Notes: generated from the sequence alone by a model not told the origin. A stretch of DNA of 64,000 nucleotides from Conyzicola nivalis_A (GCF_040548875.1 NZ_JBEPSJ010000003.1:124001-188000); one strand, 5' to 3'. Shown: positions 8,681-17,882, counted from the stretch's first letter. Numbers and translations: made by a program.

Positions 8681-9518
8681 GCTCCGCGCCGCCGAGGGCC
8701 GCTCGACCGGGCTCGCCCTGCTCGGGTCGGAGCTCGGCGTGCTCTTCCGCCGTCGGCGCACATGGGCCATGCTCGCCGCCCTCGCCGCGGTGCCGGTGCT
8801 GATCGCGGTGGCTGTGCGGCTCTCCGACTCCGACGGCCGGGGTGGCGGCCCGCCGTTTCTCTCGAGCATCACCCAGAACGGCCTGTTCGTCGCGTTGACC
8901 GCGCTCGTGGTGTCTGTGCCGCTGTTCCTGCCGCTCACCGTCGGAGTGGTCGCCGGCGACACGATCGCGGGCGAGGCGAGTCTCGGCACGCTGCGCTACC
9001 TGCTCGCCGCCCCCGCCGGCCGGGTGCGCCTGCTGCTGGTGAAGTACGCCGGAGCCGCGGCCTTCTGCCTCGTCGCCACCCTCCTGATCGTGATCACCGG
9101 AGTGCTGATCGGCGCCGCGCTCTTCCCCGTCGGACCGGTGACCTTGCTCTCCGGCGACACCATCGGAGTCGACGGGTTCGCGCTGAGGGCCGCGCTGTTC
9201 GCCGGCTACGTGACCGTCTCGCTGCTCGGCCTCAGCGCGATCGGGCTCTTCATCTCCACACTGACGACCGTGCCGGTGGGGGCGATGGCCGCCACGATCG
9301 TGCTCTCGGCGGTGAGCCAGATCCTCGACGCGCTGCCCCAGCTCGAGGTCATCCATCCCTGGCTGTTCACCCACCACTGGCTCGGATTCGCCGACCTGCT
9401 GCGCACACCCGTCGACCTCACCGTGTTCGGCGAGAACGCGCTGCTGCAGCTCGGCTACATCGCCGTGTTCGGCGCCTTGGCCTACGGACGGTTCGCCACC
9501 AAGGACGTGTTGAGCTGA
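8667..9518 (+). CDS. ABC-2 type transporter permease
   Basis: 283 residues with about six membrane segments, in the layout of ABC-2 permeases (first helix after the short cytoplasmic start, then a long outside/periplasm-facing loop around DSDGRGGGPPFLSS). The loop GVVAGDTIAGEASLGTLRYLLAAPAGR is the conserved cytoplasmic coupling region that contacts the ATPase. It overlaps the ATPase gene by 14 bases. Export is likely, given the fused drug-type ATPase and the LolA-like partner, but no substrate can be named. Confidence 0.88.
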   Translation: MSPSELRAAEGRSTGLALLGSELGVLFRRRRTWAMLAALAAVPVLIAVAVRLSDSDGRGGGPPFLSSITQNGLFVALTALVVSVPLFLPLTVGVVAGDTIAGEASLGTLRYLLAAPAGRVRLLLVKYAGAAAFCLVATLLIVITGVLIGAALFPVGPVTLLSGDTIGVDGFALRAALFAGYVTVSLLGLSAIGLFISTLTTVPVGAMAATIVLSAVSQILDALPQLEVIHPWLFTHHWLGFADLLRTPVDLTVFGENALLQLGYIAVFGALAYGRFATKDVLS

Positions 9519-9526
9519 GACCGAGC

Positions 9527-9556
9527 TTGACACGCGGCGTAACTATGCAAGATAGT
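9527..9556 (+). promoter_or_regulatory. Promoter of the leader ORF
   Basis: A consensus -35 TTGACA (9527-9532), 18 bases, then GATAGT (9551-9556), seven bases before the ATG at 9564. It is the only perfect TTGACA promoter I noted in the window. Transcription should start at or next to the small ORF. Confidence 0.65.
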
Positions 9557-9563
9557 TGCCTCT

Positions 9564-9659
9564 ATGACTTTCCACGCGCTCTCCCTGTCTGGCCTTGCGG
9601 CTCGCGGGACCGCCGGCATGATGCCGGCCAGCGCGATGTGTTGTCGAATGTGCGCCTAA
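9564..9659 (+). CDS. Cys/Met-rich 31-residue leader peptide
   Basis: A 31-codon ORF (ATG 9564, TAA 9657-9659) begins seven bases after a strong promoter and lies 164 bases upstream of a winged-helix regulator gene. It starts MTFHALSLSGL and ends MCCRMCA: two Met in the middle, then three Cys and two Met within the last seven residues. Clustered scarce codons close to a leader stop are the hallmark of ribosome-mediated attenuation, and Cys-rich upstream ORFs control sulfur genes in other actinobacteria. Codons for the Met-Met pair lie inside a GCCGGCAT/ATGCCGGC palindrome (9612-9628), so translation would disturb an RNA hairpin. Function is inferred, not shown. Confidence 0.6.
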   Translation: MTFHALSLSGLAARGTAGMMPASAMCCRMCA

Positions 9660-9823
9660 CGGCCAACCCCTCGCCGAGTGAGATTTTCATCCTTGAGATC
9701 TGACTCCCGGTTGTCTCCTTTCATTACGGAGCCATCCTGCACCGCACGACCCAGATATACCCAGAAGGAATCACACCCTCATCATTAGAGGCCCTTCACC
9801 CCTTTCAAGGATTCTTCCGACTC
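9660..9823 (+). promoter_or_regulatory. 164-base untranslated region between leader ORF and regulator
   Basis: No ORF is seen. The region is less GC-rich than its surroundings, with several pyrimidine runs (GTTGTCTCCTTTC, CCCTTTCAAGGATTC). AAGGA about 12 bases before the ATG at 9824 is the only ribosome-site candidate and is rather far away. If the leader ORF acts by attenuation, the switching structures should lie here; I could not pick out a single convincing terminator. Confidence 0.4.
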
Positions 9824-10564
9824 ATGTCACTCGCAACTCTCGACCGTCCGACCACCTCTTTCTCCGCCCCGAGCGCTCGTAGCCTCGTCGCAGCCGAGCA
9901 GCAGTTCGCGCCGGCACCGATCGAATCGACGGATGCGGCCCAGCCTCGATTGCGCGCCGTTCCCGCCGGAACCGAGGCCCGCGGCTTCGTTCTCTACGTG
10001 GGTGTCGACGAGCTGAAGGCCGAGCTGGCCGGCACCGACCTCGGCCAGATCGTCGAACAGCTCAAGAACCTCGTCGCCGGCCTGGTGCCCAACGCCGAGA
10101 CCTACGCCGCAGTCGCCCTCGCACCGCAGGGTGCCGGCGGCCGTGACGTCGACGTCGTGCGTCTCGCCCTGCAGGACCCCGCCGCCCTCGCCCGCCAGCG
10201 CCAGACTCCCGCGGTCGAGGCGAAGCCGCGCGGCGGAGTCGTCATCGACATCTCGCGCAAGCGCCTGCTGCTCGACGGCGAGACCGCTCCCCTCACCTAC
10301 AAGGAGTTCGAGCTGCTGCAGTACCTGGTGCTGCGCGAGGGCCGCACGATCGACCGTGCCGAGCTCATCAGCTCGCTCTGGGCCGCCGGCGACGACGAGA
10401 TCCCCAACGAGCGCACCATCGACGTTCACGTGCGCCGTCTGCGCTCCAAGCTCGGCGCCTACGAGGACATCGTGCGCACCGTGCGCGGCGTCGGCTACCG
10501 CTTCGACCGTCACGCCGACGTCTCGATCCGCCAGGCGACCACGCCCAGCCCCGACTTCATCTGA
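9824..10564 (+). CDS. Winged-helix (OmpR-type) transcriptional regulator without receiver domain
   Basis: 246 residues. The C-terminal part (~residues 135-230) is an OmpR/PhoB DNA-binding domain: APLTYKEFELLQYLVLREGR, the recognition-helix stretch NERTIDVHVRRLRSKLG, and the wing ending VRTVRGVGYRF. In front is not a response-regulator receiver but an unfamiliar ~90-residue domain (GFVLYVGVDELKAELAG onward). No phosphorylation Asp can be assigned. It stands alone, downstream of the Cys/Met-rich leader ORF, so its own synthesis may respond to sulfur or amino-acid supply (inference). The target genes are unknown. Confidence 0.85.
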   Translation: MSLATLDRPTTSFSAPSARSLVAAEQQFAPAPIESTDAAQPRLRAVPAGTEARGFVLYVGVDELKAELAGTDLGQIVEQLKNLVAGLVPNAETYAAVALAPQGAGGRDVDVVRLALQDPAALARQRQTPAVEAKPRGGVVIDISRKRLLLDGETAPLTYKEFELLQYLVLREGRTIDRAELISSLWAAGDDEIPNERTIDVHVRRLRSKLGAYEDIVRTVRGVGYRFDRHADVSIRQATTPSPDFI

Positions 10565-10585
10565 CGCGGTCGCCGGCCCTCGGCG

Positions 10586-10589
<4 letters not shown>
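10561..10589. terminator. Possible bidirectional hairpin between converging genes
   Basis: CTGACGC (10561-10567) pairs with GCGTCAG (10583-10589) around a GC-rich 15-base loop. The hairpin contains the stop codons of both the winged-helix gene and mmsA. No T-run follows on either side, so it is a weak terminator candidate. Confidence 0.35.
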
Positions 10590-12091
<1,502 letters not shown>

Positions 12092-12154
12092 GGTGTTCCT
12101 CGCTCGGAGAGTGGACGCAATGAGTACACCCTACGAGTCGGCACCCGCTGGGTT

Positions 12155-12559
12155 CTAGCGCCTCTCGACGACCTCGAGGTAGTGCGGATTCTGCATGATG
12201 CCGAGGATGTTGCCGAACGGGTCGACGACGGCAGCGCCCACGAAGTTCTCGCCGAAGTTTCGTGGGGGCTGGTGTGGGGTCGCGCCGAGTTCTATCAGGC
12301 GGTCGTAGGCCGCCTGGGCGTCGTCGACGTGCCAGTAGACGATGGCACCCCCGGGAGTGCCCGACTGCTGTTCGCCGCCCAGGTCGGGGAGGTACTTGCT
12401 GTCGAGGATGCCGAGCTCGTGCTCGTAGTCGCCGACGCGGAATTCTACGTACTCGGTGCGGGTGTAGTACGGCTCGATGCCGAGCACGCCCGAGTACCAG
12501 CGCTTCGCTGCGTCGAGGTCGGCGGACTGATAGGCGACGGTGGTGAGTCCTCTTAACAT
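12155..12559 (-). CDS. VOC-family (glyoxalase/dioxygenase fold) protein
   Basis: 134 residues from the ATG at 12557-12559, with GGGAAA six bases upstream. It is a single VOC module of two beta-alpha-beta-beta-beta halves: LTTVAYQSADLDAAKRWYSG opens the first and YWHVDDAQAAYDRLIELGA the second, ending in the metal-site style VVDPFGNILGIMQNPHY. VOC proteins include lyases, dioxygenases and binding-type resistance proteins; the substrate cannot be told from sequence. It stands alone after the mmsA promoter region. Confidence 0.85.
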   Translation of the reverse strand: MLRGLTTVAYQSADLDAAKRWYSGVLGIEPYYTRTEYVEFRVGDYEHELGILDSKYLPDLGGEQQSGTPGGAIVYWHVDDAQAAYDRLIELGATPHQPPRNFGENFVGAAVVDPFGNILGIMQNPHYLEVVERR

Positions 12560-12666
12560 CGGTGTTTCCCTTCGTTGTCGTGTATGCCTCCCACCAACAA
12601 CGTAGACCCGGCAGCCGACACCGGGCGGGCGCTTCTCGACCGTCGAGCGTGGACGGTGGCCGTCGC

Positions 12667-12933
12667 TCAGGCGTAGGTGCCGACGAGGATCCACTGCGAT
12701 CTGGCCGGGTCGAAGCGCACGTCGAACACGCGGCTGCGACCCGAGTCGTCGGTGCCCTGGAACCGCCAACCCACGGGCGGCACGACGGGCAGGTGCGTGA
12801 TGCGCTCGTCGAGGAAGTCGGCGAGAGCGGTCGGCTCGTCGGAGACCCGATACCGCTGCCCCTCCCAGACCAGCCGTGACGGCTTGCCGTCGTCGTCGAT
12901 CCAGACGGCCACCGGGCCTCGTACCAATGTCAT
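12667..12933 (-). CDS. Small DUF6504-like protein under LexA control
   Basis: 88 residues from the ATG at 12931-12933 (GGGAGAA two bases upstream). The body VAVWIDDDGKPSRLVWEGQRY looks like the DUF6504 family, whose members I recall next to the SOS mutagenesis genes (imuB, dnaE2) of Actinobacteria; this assignment is from memory of the pattern. A perfect SOS box (12948-12963) sits 14 bases upstream of the start, independent support for a DNA-damage role. No polymerase genes are adjacent. The biochemical function is unknown. Confidence 0.65.
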   Translation of the reverse strand: MTLVRGPVAVWIDDDGKPSRLVWEGQRYRVSDEPTALADFLDERITHLPVVPPVGWRFQGTDDSGRSRVFDVRFDPARSQWILVGTYA

Positions 12934-12947
12934 GATTCTCCCAACAC

Positions 12948-12963
12948 TCGAACGTGTGTTCGA
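12948..12963 (-). promoter_or_regulatory. LexA (SOS) box
   Basis: TCGAACGTGTGTTCGA matches the mycobacterial/actinobacterial LexA operator TCGAAC-N4-GTTCGA at every fixed position. It lies 14 bases upstream of the DUF6504-like start, just downstream of a possible -10 (TACACT on the minus strand near 12980), so bound LexA would block initiation. Confidence 0.8.
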
Positions 12964-13046
12964 ATGTCACTAGTGTAGATTCGTCGCGCGCGACACGCCA
13001 AGAGGGAATCTCGGGCAGAGAATCATCCGTGCTCGAAGGCGCCCGC

Positions 13047-13394
13047 TCAGCTCCGAGACTTTGGCCTCGACCGTTTGCGCACGACGCCTACCGCTAGTGC
13101 GACCGTGAGCGCCGACCCGGCGAAGAAGGCGCCGCCGCCCAGGGCGAAGCCGACCCACGTGTTGCCGCCGTCGGTCAGGTACGCCACGGACGGGTCGGCC
13201 GGGTCGTAGACGATGTCGGCGTGGTGACCGATGTCGACCTCGTCGGGATCGGAGGCGCATCCGGAACTGACCTCGAGGAAGTGAACGTCGCCTTCAGTGG
13301 TCTCGAACCGGTACTCGGGGCAGTAGCGGTGGCCCCTGGGCTGCCCGATCGGAGCGCGAGTGCTGCCCGGCTGCTGGATCGCCTCGGGGAATAT
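13047..13394 (-). pseudogene. DUF3592-type membrane protein remnant without start codon
   Basis: The frame closes at 13047-13049 and is open to a TGA at 13395-13397, but contains no ATG or GTG ahead of the conserved part. The product resembles the C-terminal part of DUF3592 proteins: YCPEYRFETTEGDVHFLEVS, then DIGHHADIVYDPADPSVAYL and a final hydrophobic segment FALGGGAFFAGSALTVALAVG with a basic tail. The usual N-terminal membrane helix is absent. An ATG at 13396-13398 lies in another frame; losing one C from the run at ~13386-13389 would join it. I read it as a truncated, decaying gene. Confidence 0.5.
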
Positions 13395-13460
13395 TCATCA
13401 GTTCTGTGAGTGTAGCTCGGCTCCGACGAGTCGCCCGCGCCGGGGTGATTGACTGTAGCC

Positions 13461-13994
13461 ATGACCAACGAGCTGCGCGGCGACAAGCGGCGGTTCGACT
13501 TCCGGCGGGCGGCCGTCGGCGGGGTGACCATTCTCGCGCTGCTGACGATCGGCGCGTTGTGGCAGCGGGCGCATCCGTACTCCATCGAGACCAGCACCAC
13601 CATCGACGCGAGTCCAGACGAGGTCTGGGCGGTTCTCACCGACTTCGACGCGTACGACGAATGGAATCCCACGCTCACCGGCATGACCGGCGACCTGCGC
13701 GAGGGGGCGACGGTCTCGTTCTCGAACGACGGCATGGACTTCACGCCCACCGTGCGCCAGGTCGAGGCGCCGCGGCTGCTGCGCTGGGAGGGTCACGTGG
13801 GCGTCGTCGGCGTCTTCGACGGCGAGCACAGCTTCACGCTGGAACAACAGGACGACGGCAGCACCGTGTTCACCCAGAGCGAGCTGTTCCGCGGAGTGGC
13901 CGTGCTGTTCGTGACGGACATGCTTCGGGATGACACGGCGCCGTCGTCCCACGCGATGAATGCCGCGCTGCGTGAACGGGTCGAGGGCGACTAG
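13461..13994 (+). CDS. Membrane-anchored SRPBCC-domain protein
   Basis: 177 residues from the ATG at 13461 (an upstream GTG at 13449 is possible). A basic start (RGDKRRFDFRR) is followed by one membrane helix (AAVGGVTILALLTIGALW). Then comes a START/Bet v 1-like (SRPBCC) domain, beginning TTIDASPDEVWAVLTDFDAYDEWNP, a hydrophobic-ligand binding fold. It probably sits on one face of the membrane. The ligand is unknown. It is flanked on both sides by decayed genes. Confidence 0.82.
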   Translation: MTNELRGDKRRFDFRRAAVGGVTILALLTIGALWQRAHPYSIETSTTIDASPDEVWAVLTDFDAYDEWNPTLTGMTGDLREGATVSFSNDGMDFTPTVRQVEAPRLLRWEGHVGVVGVFDGEHSFTLEQQDDGSTVFTQSELFRGVAVLFVTDMLRDDTAPSSHAMNAALRERVEGD

Positions 13995-14024
13995 GGGCAC
14001 TTCCCGGGCACCGCGGCCCTCGGT

Positions 14025-14430
14025 TTGGGGTCTACCTACCTCGCGACCGATGCGTCCGACGTGAACGGCGATCTCGCCCGTGGCTATGAGCCGGACGCCG
14101 AGGCCCTGGCCCCGGTTCGCACTCGCCCTCCAGTCGGGCGAGCTCACTACGCCGGACCTGCTCGAGCAGATGCGGACCACCGTCGGCTTCGACCGCTACG
14201 GTCTCGGGCTCGAGAAACGCAGGACCTTGTGCGGAGTCGTCTGGGGTCACCCCGGGAGCCTCCCCGGCTACACCACCCATACCTATACCGACTCCGCCGG
14301 AACTCGCACCCTGTCGATACTCGTGTCGACGACGTTCGGGATCGACGAACGGGAGGCTGCCGCTGCCTACGACGAGCTCCTCCGCGGGGCCGTATGCGCG
14401 ATGTTCGACGAGCCGGTGCCGAACAGCTGA
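14025..14430 (+). pseudogene. Serine beta-lactamase/D,D-carboxypeptidase-like remnant
   Basis: Two frames together match the C-terminal third of class C beta-lactamase-like serine hydrolases. The first (from 14025) reads TYLATDASDVNGDLARGYEP. The second (to TGA 14428-14430) reads LQSGELTTPDLLEQMRTTV, YGLGLEKRRT and VVWGHPGSLPGYTTHTY. About 30 residues expected between the two blocks are missing, and there is a frame change near 14105-14118. The SxxK and YxN catalytic motifs are gone because the whole N-terminus is absent. The 5' edge abuts the SRPBCC gene. Gene finders may call 14080-14430 (116 residues) as a protein. Confidence 0.65.
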
Positions 14431-14431
14431 A

Positions 14432-14647
14432 CTACTTGCGCTTGCCCTTCCACTCTCGTGAGAAGACCCAGAGTCCCGCCACGAGCACCACGGCGCCTGC
14501 GATGCCGGCGATGATGCCGAAGGGACTGGCTCCCCCGTCGTCTGCCGATCCCAGGAACGTCGAGCCCGCAAACAGGAACGTCGCGCCCACGAAGTACCAG
14601 ACCGCGGTGCCGGCGGATTCGCTCGAACTCGGGTCGTTCCCCATCAT
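14432..14647 (-). CDS. Small two-helix membrane protein
   Basis: 71 residues. A short acidic/serine-rich start (GNDPSSSESAG) leads to two hydrophobic segments, AVWYFVGATFLFAGSTFLG and FGIIAGIAGAVVLVAGLWVF, with a basic C-terminus (REWKGKRK). The basic end suggests both termini face the cytoplasm. I do not recognise a family. It begins 62 bases downstream of the BCCT transporter stop on the same strand, and its stop is one base from that of the serine hydrolase remnant, which converges on it. Confidence 0.7.
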   Translation of the reverse strand: MMGNDPSSSESAGTAVWYFVGATFLFAGSTFLGSADDGGASPFGIIAGIAGAVVLVAGLWVFSREWKGKRK

Positions 14648-14708
14648 CGGTCCCTCCCGCGCCTGCCAGCGCGACGTCGTCGTCTCAAACCAACCGTAGC
14701 GCGCCCGA

Positions 14709-16355
14709 TCAGTTGTTCTTGCGGCGCATCCGGCTCAAAAGCGAGCCGCCGAAGACCCCGCGCTCGGTGGGCTCCTCGACTTCGAGGCCGTAGTAGTCGC
14801 CGATGCGGTCGAGGAGCGCGGCGCGTTCCGCCTTGTCGTACGCCCGCAGCTCGCGATTGAAGGCGACGACCGTCGACCAGCAGATGGCGATCATGATCAC
14901 GGAGAACGGCAGGGCGATGATGATCGCCGCCGTCTTCAGTGCCTCCAGCCCGCCCGACAGCAGCAGGGCGATGGCGAGCAGCGAGGTGATGCAGGTGAAG
15001 AACACCCGGATCCAGCCCTTCGGCTCGATCTGCCCGCCTGTCGCGATCATGCTCATCACCAGCGAGCCGGAGTCGGCCGAGGTGATGAAGAAGATGGCGA
15101 TGAGGATGATCGCCCCGATCACCAGCACCGAGCCGCCCGGCAGCTGGCCGAGGGCGGCGAACAGCGCACCTTCGACGTTGACTGAGCCGTCTGCGCCGAC
15201 GAGCCCGCCCTCGCCGTGCAGCTGCGAGTACAGCGCGGTGCCGCCGAGCACGCTGAACCAGAGGAACGTGATGAGGGTCGGCACGAGGATGACGCCGGTC
15301 ACGAACTGCCGCACGGTGCGCCCGCGCGAGATGCGGGCGATGAAAATGCCCACGAACGGCGACCAGGATATCCACCATGCCCAGTAGAAGGTGGTCCACG
15401 CGCCCTGCCAGCTCTCGCCGGCGTCGCCGGTGAAAGCGCTCACGTTGAACGTGAGGCCGACCACGTTCTGCAGGTAGTTTCCGATCGACTGCACGAACTC
15501 GCGCAGGAGGAACTGCGACGGTCCGACGATCAGCACGAACAGCACGAGCGCCGCGGCGAGCGCGAGGTTGAAGTTCGACAGCCACTTCATGCCTTTGGAC
15601 ACCCCGGAGAGCACCGAGAACAGGACGAATCCGGTGATCACGACGATGATGCCCACGTTCAACAGCTCCGACGACTCGACGAAGCCGGCGCTCTCGAGCC
15701 CGGCGCTGATCTGCAGCACTCCGAGGCCCAGCGAGGTCGCGACGCCGAACAGCGTTCCGACGAGCGCGATGACGTCGATGGCGTGGCCCCAGCCTCCGCG
15801 CACCCGCTTTCCGAGCACGGGCTCGAGCGCCCAGCGGATGGAGACGGGGCGACCGCGGCGGTGGATCGCGTATGCCAGGGCGAGGCCGATGACGACGTAG
15901 ATCGACCAGGCGTGCACACCCCAGTGCAGGTAGGTCTGCGACAACGCCTGCTGGGCGAGCTGGTTGTCGGTGCCGGTGACGCCGGGGCGCGGCTGGGCGA
16001 AGTGGCTGAGCGGCTCGCTGACCCCGTAGAAGACCAGGCCGATTCCCATGCCTGCCGCGAACAGCAGCGAGAACCAGGATCCGAGCGAGAACTCGGGCTC
16101 GTCGTCGTCTTTGCCGAGCTTGATGTTGCCGTAGCGGCTGAAGCCCATCCACAGGCAGAAGGCGACGAAGAATGCCGCGAGCAGCACGTAGTACCAGTTG
16201 AAGTTGCTCACGATGCTCGACTGCACGGCGTCGAACACCGCCTCCGTGGCATCCGGAAGCAGCATGGCGAAGGCGACGAAGATCGTGACCACTACCGCGG
16301 CCGGCCAGAAGACCCATCGTTGAACGGTCGGGGTGCGGCGCGTTGGTGAGATCAC
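14709..16355 (-). CDS. BCCT-family betaine/carnitine/choline transporter
   Basis: 548 residues with about 12 membrane segments. BCCT carriers import quaternary ammonium solutes with Na+ or H+, often for osmoprotection. Signatures: LFAAGMGIGLVFYGVSEPLS (the glycine-rich unwound TM3 region) and the Trp-rich TM8 motif near TFYWAWWISWSPFVGIFIAR. The short basic C-terminus (RMRRKNN) lacks the long osmosensing tail of BetP. The start is GTG at 16353-16355, six bases after TAGTCT. It is divergent from the ectB-like gene, which suggests a shared osmotic role. Confidence 0.92.
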   Translation of the reverse strand: MISPTRRTPTVQRWVFWPAAVVVTIFVAFAMLLPDATEAVFDAVQSSIVSNFNWYYVLLAAFFVAFCLWMGFSRYGNIKLGKDDDEPEFSLGSWFSLLFAAGMGIGLVFYGVSEPLSHFAQPRPGVTGTDNQLAQQALSQTYLHWGVHAWSIYVVIGLALAYAIHRRGRPVSIRWALEPVLGKRVRGGWGHAIDVIALVGTLFGVATSLGLGVLQISAGLESAGFVESSELLNVGIIVVITGFVLFSVLSGVSKGMKWLSNFNLALAAALVLFVLIVGPSQFLLREFVQSIGNYLQNVVGLTFNVSAFTGDAGESWQGAWTTFYWAWWISWSPFVGIFIARISRGRTVRQFVTGVILVPTLITFLWFSVLGGTALYSQLHGEGGLVGADGSVNVEGALFAALGQLPGGSVLVIGAIILIAIFFITSADSGSLVMSMIATGGQIEPKGWIRVFFTCITSLLAIALLLSGGLEALKTAAIIIALPFSVIMIAICWSTVVAFNRELRAYDKAERAALLDRIGDYYGLEVEEPTERGVFGGSLLSRMRRKNN

Positions 16356-16361
16356 CGCCCC

Positions 16362-16367
16362 AGACTA
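16362..16367 (-). promoter_or_regulatory. -10 box of the BCCT gene (leaderless, GTG start)
   Basis: TAGTCT on the minus strand ends six bases before the GTG at 16353-16355; no Shine-Dalgarno sequence is present, so the start is supported by the promoter spacing. Confidence 0.6.
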
Positions 16368-16443
16368 AAACGGAAGAGTTTCGACTTCGACTTTGCATTT
16401 CGCGCGCACCTGCGCATGTCACCGCCCTCTCGGCCCCGGTAGT

Positions 16444-16449
16444 TACCAT
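16444..16449 (+). promoter_or_regulatory. Possible -10 box of the ectB-like gene
   Basis: TACCAT ends five bases before the ATG at 16455. The intervening GAGGG could instead be a very short ribosome site, so the leaderless reading is less certain here than at other genes. Confidence 0.4.
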
Positions 16450-16454
16450 GAGGG

Positions 16455-17729
16455 ATGACGAATGACATGAACCTCGATATTTTCTCAGACATGGAGTCTG
16501 ACGTACGGGGCTACATCAGGTCGTTCCCGGTCATCTTCGAACGTGCCGTCGGCTCGATCATGATCGATCAGGACGGCGCCGAGTACGTCGACTTCTTCAG
16601 CGGTGCGGGCGCCCTCAACTACGGGCACAACAACCCGATAATGAAGAAGGCACTGATCGACTACATCGAGGGCGACTCGATCTCGCACTCCCTCGACATG
16701 GCTACCGTCGCCAAGAAGGCGTTCCTCGAGGCGTTTCAGAGCATTGTGCTCGAGCCGCGTGGACTGGACTACAAGCTGCAGTTCACCGGCCCCACCGGCA
16801 CCAACGCGGTGGAGGCGGCGCTCAAGATCGCCCGCCTGTCGACCGGACGCTCGACGGTCGTGGCATTCACGCGCGCCTTCCACGGCGTTAGCGGTGGATC
16901 GCTCGCCACCACGGCGAACCAGCATTTCCGCCAGGCGGCCGGCTACGAGCTCGACAACGTCGTGTTCGTGCCCTTCGACGGCTACCTCCCCGGACTCGAT
17001 ACGCTCGCGTACCTCGAGAAGCTGCTCGACGACCCCAGCAGCGGCCTCGAACTGCCCGCCGCCGTCATCGTCGAGACGATCCAGGCCGAGGGCGGCATCA
17101 ACGTCGCGAGCCCAGAGTGGCTTCGGGGCCTCCGCGAGCTGACCGAACGCCACGGAATCGTGCTGATCGTCGACGACATCCAGGTCGGCTCCGGTCGCAC
17201 CGGCGAGTTCTTCAGCTTCGAGGCATCCGGAATCGTTCCCGACATTGTGACGCTGTCGAAGTCGCTGTCGGGCTACGGCCTGCCGATGTCGCTCGTGCTG
17301 CTCAAGCGCGACATCGACGTTCTCAAGCGCGGATCGCACAGCGGCACGTTCCGAGGCAACAACATGGCCTTCGTCTGTGCCACCGTGGCCCTCGAGACCT
17401 ACTGGAAGGACGACGCGCTCACCGCCGACGTGCACCGCAAGGAGGCGATCGTGCGCGAGCGGCTCGCGGCGATCGCCTCACTCCACCCGGAGGCGCAGCT
17501 CGAGGTACGCGGCCGCGGGTTCATCTTCGGATTCGCCAGCACCGCCATGCCGGCACTCGCACAGGCGGTCGCGGCCGAGGCGTTCACCCGCGGACTCGTC
17601 GTCGAGACGTCGGGGCCGGTCGACGAGGTGCTCAAGCTGCTTCCCGCGCTCGTCATCGACGACGCCACCCTGAACCGCGGCCTCGACATCATCGCGGCGA
17701 GCGTGGAAGCGGTGCTCGCGAAGGCGTAG
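16455..17729 (+). CDS. ectB: Diaminobutyrate--2-oxoglutarate transaminase (EctB-like), orphan
   Basis: 424 residues, the EctB length. EctB makes L-2,4-diaminobutyrate from aspartate semialdehyde and glutamate, the first ectoine step. The N-terminus DVRGYIRSFPVIFERAVGS and FTGPTGTNAVEAALKIAR are typical of EctB rather than general class III aminotransferases. PLP would bind the Lys of TLSKSLSGYGLP, and VDDIQVGSGRTGEFFSFE is the cofactor-ring Asp region. No ectA, ectC or ectD follows; the next gene is a GMC oxidoreductase. Diaminobutyrate may serve another product, or the rest of the pathway is elsewhere. Confidence 0.85.
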   Translation: MTNDMNLDIFSDMESDVRGYIRSFPVIFERAVGSIMIDQDGAEYVDFFSGAGALNYGHNNPIMKKALIDYIEGDSISHSLDMATVAKKAFLEAFQSIVLEPRGLDYKLQFTGPTGTNAVEAALKIARLSTGRSTVVAFTRAFHGVSGGSLATTANQHFRQAAGYELDNVVFVPFDGYLPGLDTLAYLEKLLDDPSSGLELPAAVIVETIQAEGGINVASPEWLRGLRELTERHGIVLIVDDIQVGSGRTGEFFSFEASGIVPDIVTLSKSLSGYGLPMSLVLLKRDIDVLKRGSHSGTFRGNNMAFVCATVALETYWKDDALTADVHRKEAIVRERLAAIASLHPEAQLEVRGRGFIFGFASTAMPALAQAVAAEAFTRGLVVETSGPVDEVLKLLPALVIDDATLNRGLDIIAASVEAVLAKA

Positions 17730-17754
17730 GCGATGGCGATGGCCGCGTGATTTG

Positions 17755-17771
17755 ACCCCCGTCCGGGGGGT
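17755..17771 (+). terminator. Short GC hairpin after the ectB-like gene
   Basis: ACCCCC, the loop GTCC, then a G-run ending in T form a compact six- to seven-pair hairpin 25 bases after the stop codon. No T-run follows. It is a plausible but weak terminator. Confidence 0.35.
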
Positions 17772-17882
17772 GCGCGCCGTCGAGCATTCGTGCGAGGATT
17801 CCTTGCCAGATATCAGACCACGTCCTCGGCTTCGGTGACCCCTTTCCGCGCCCTGCGATGAGACTCCCGAAGGCAGGCGTCA

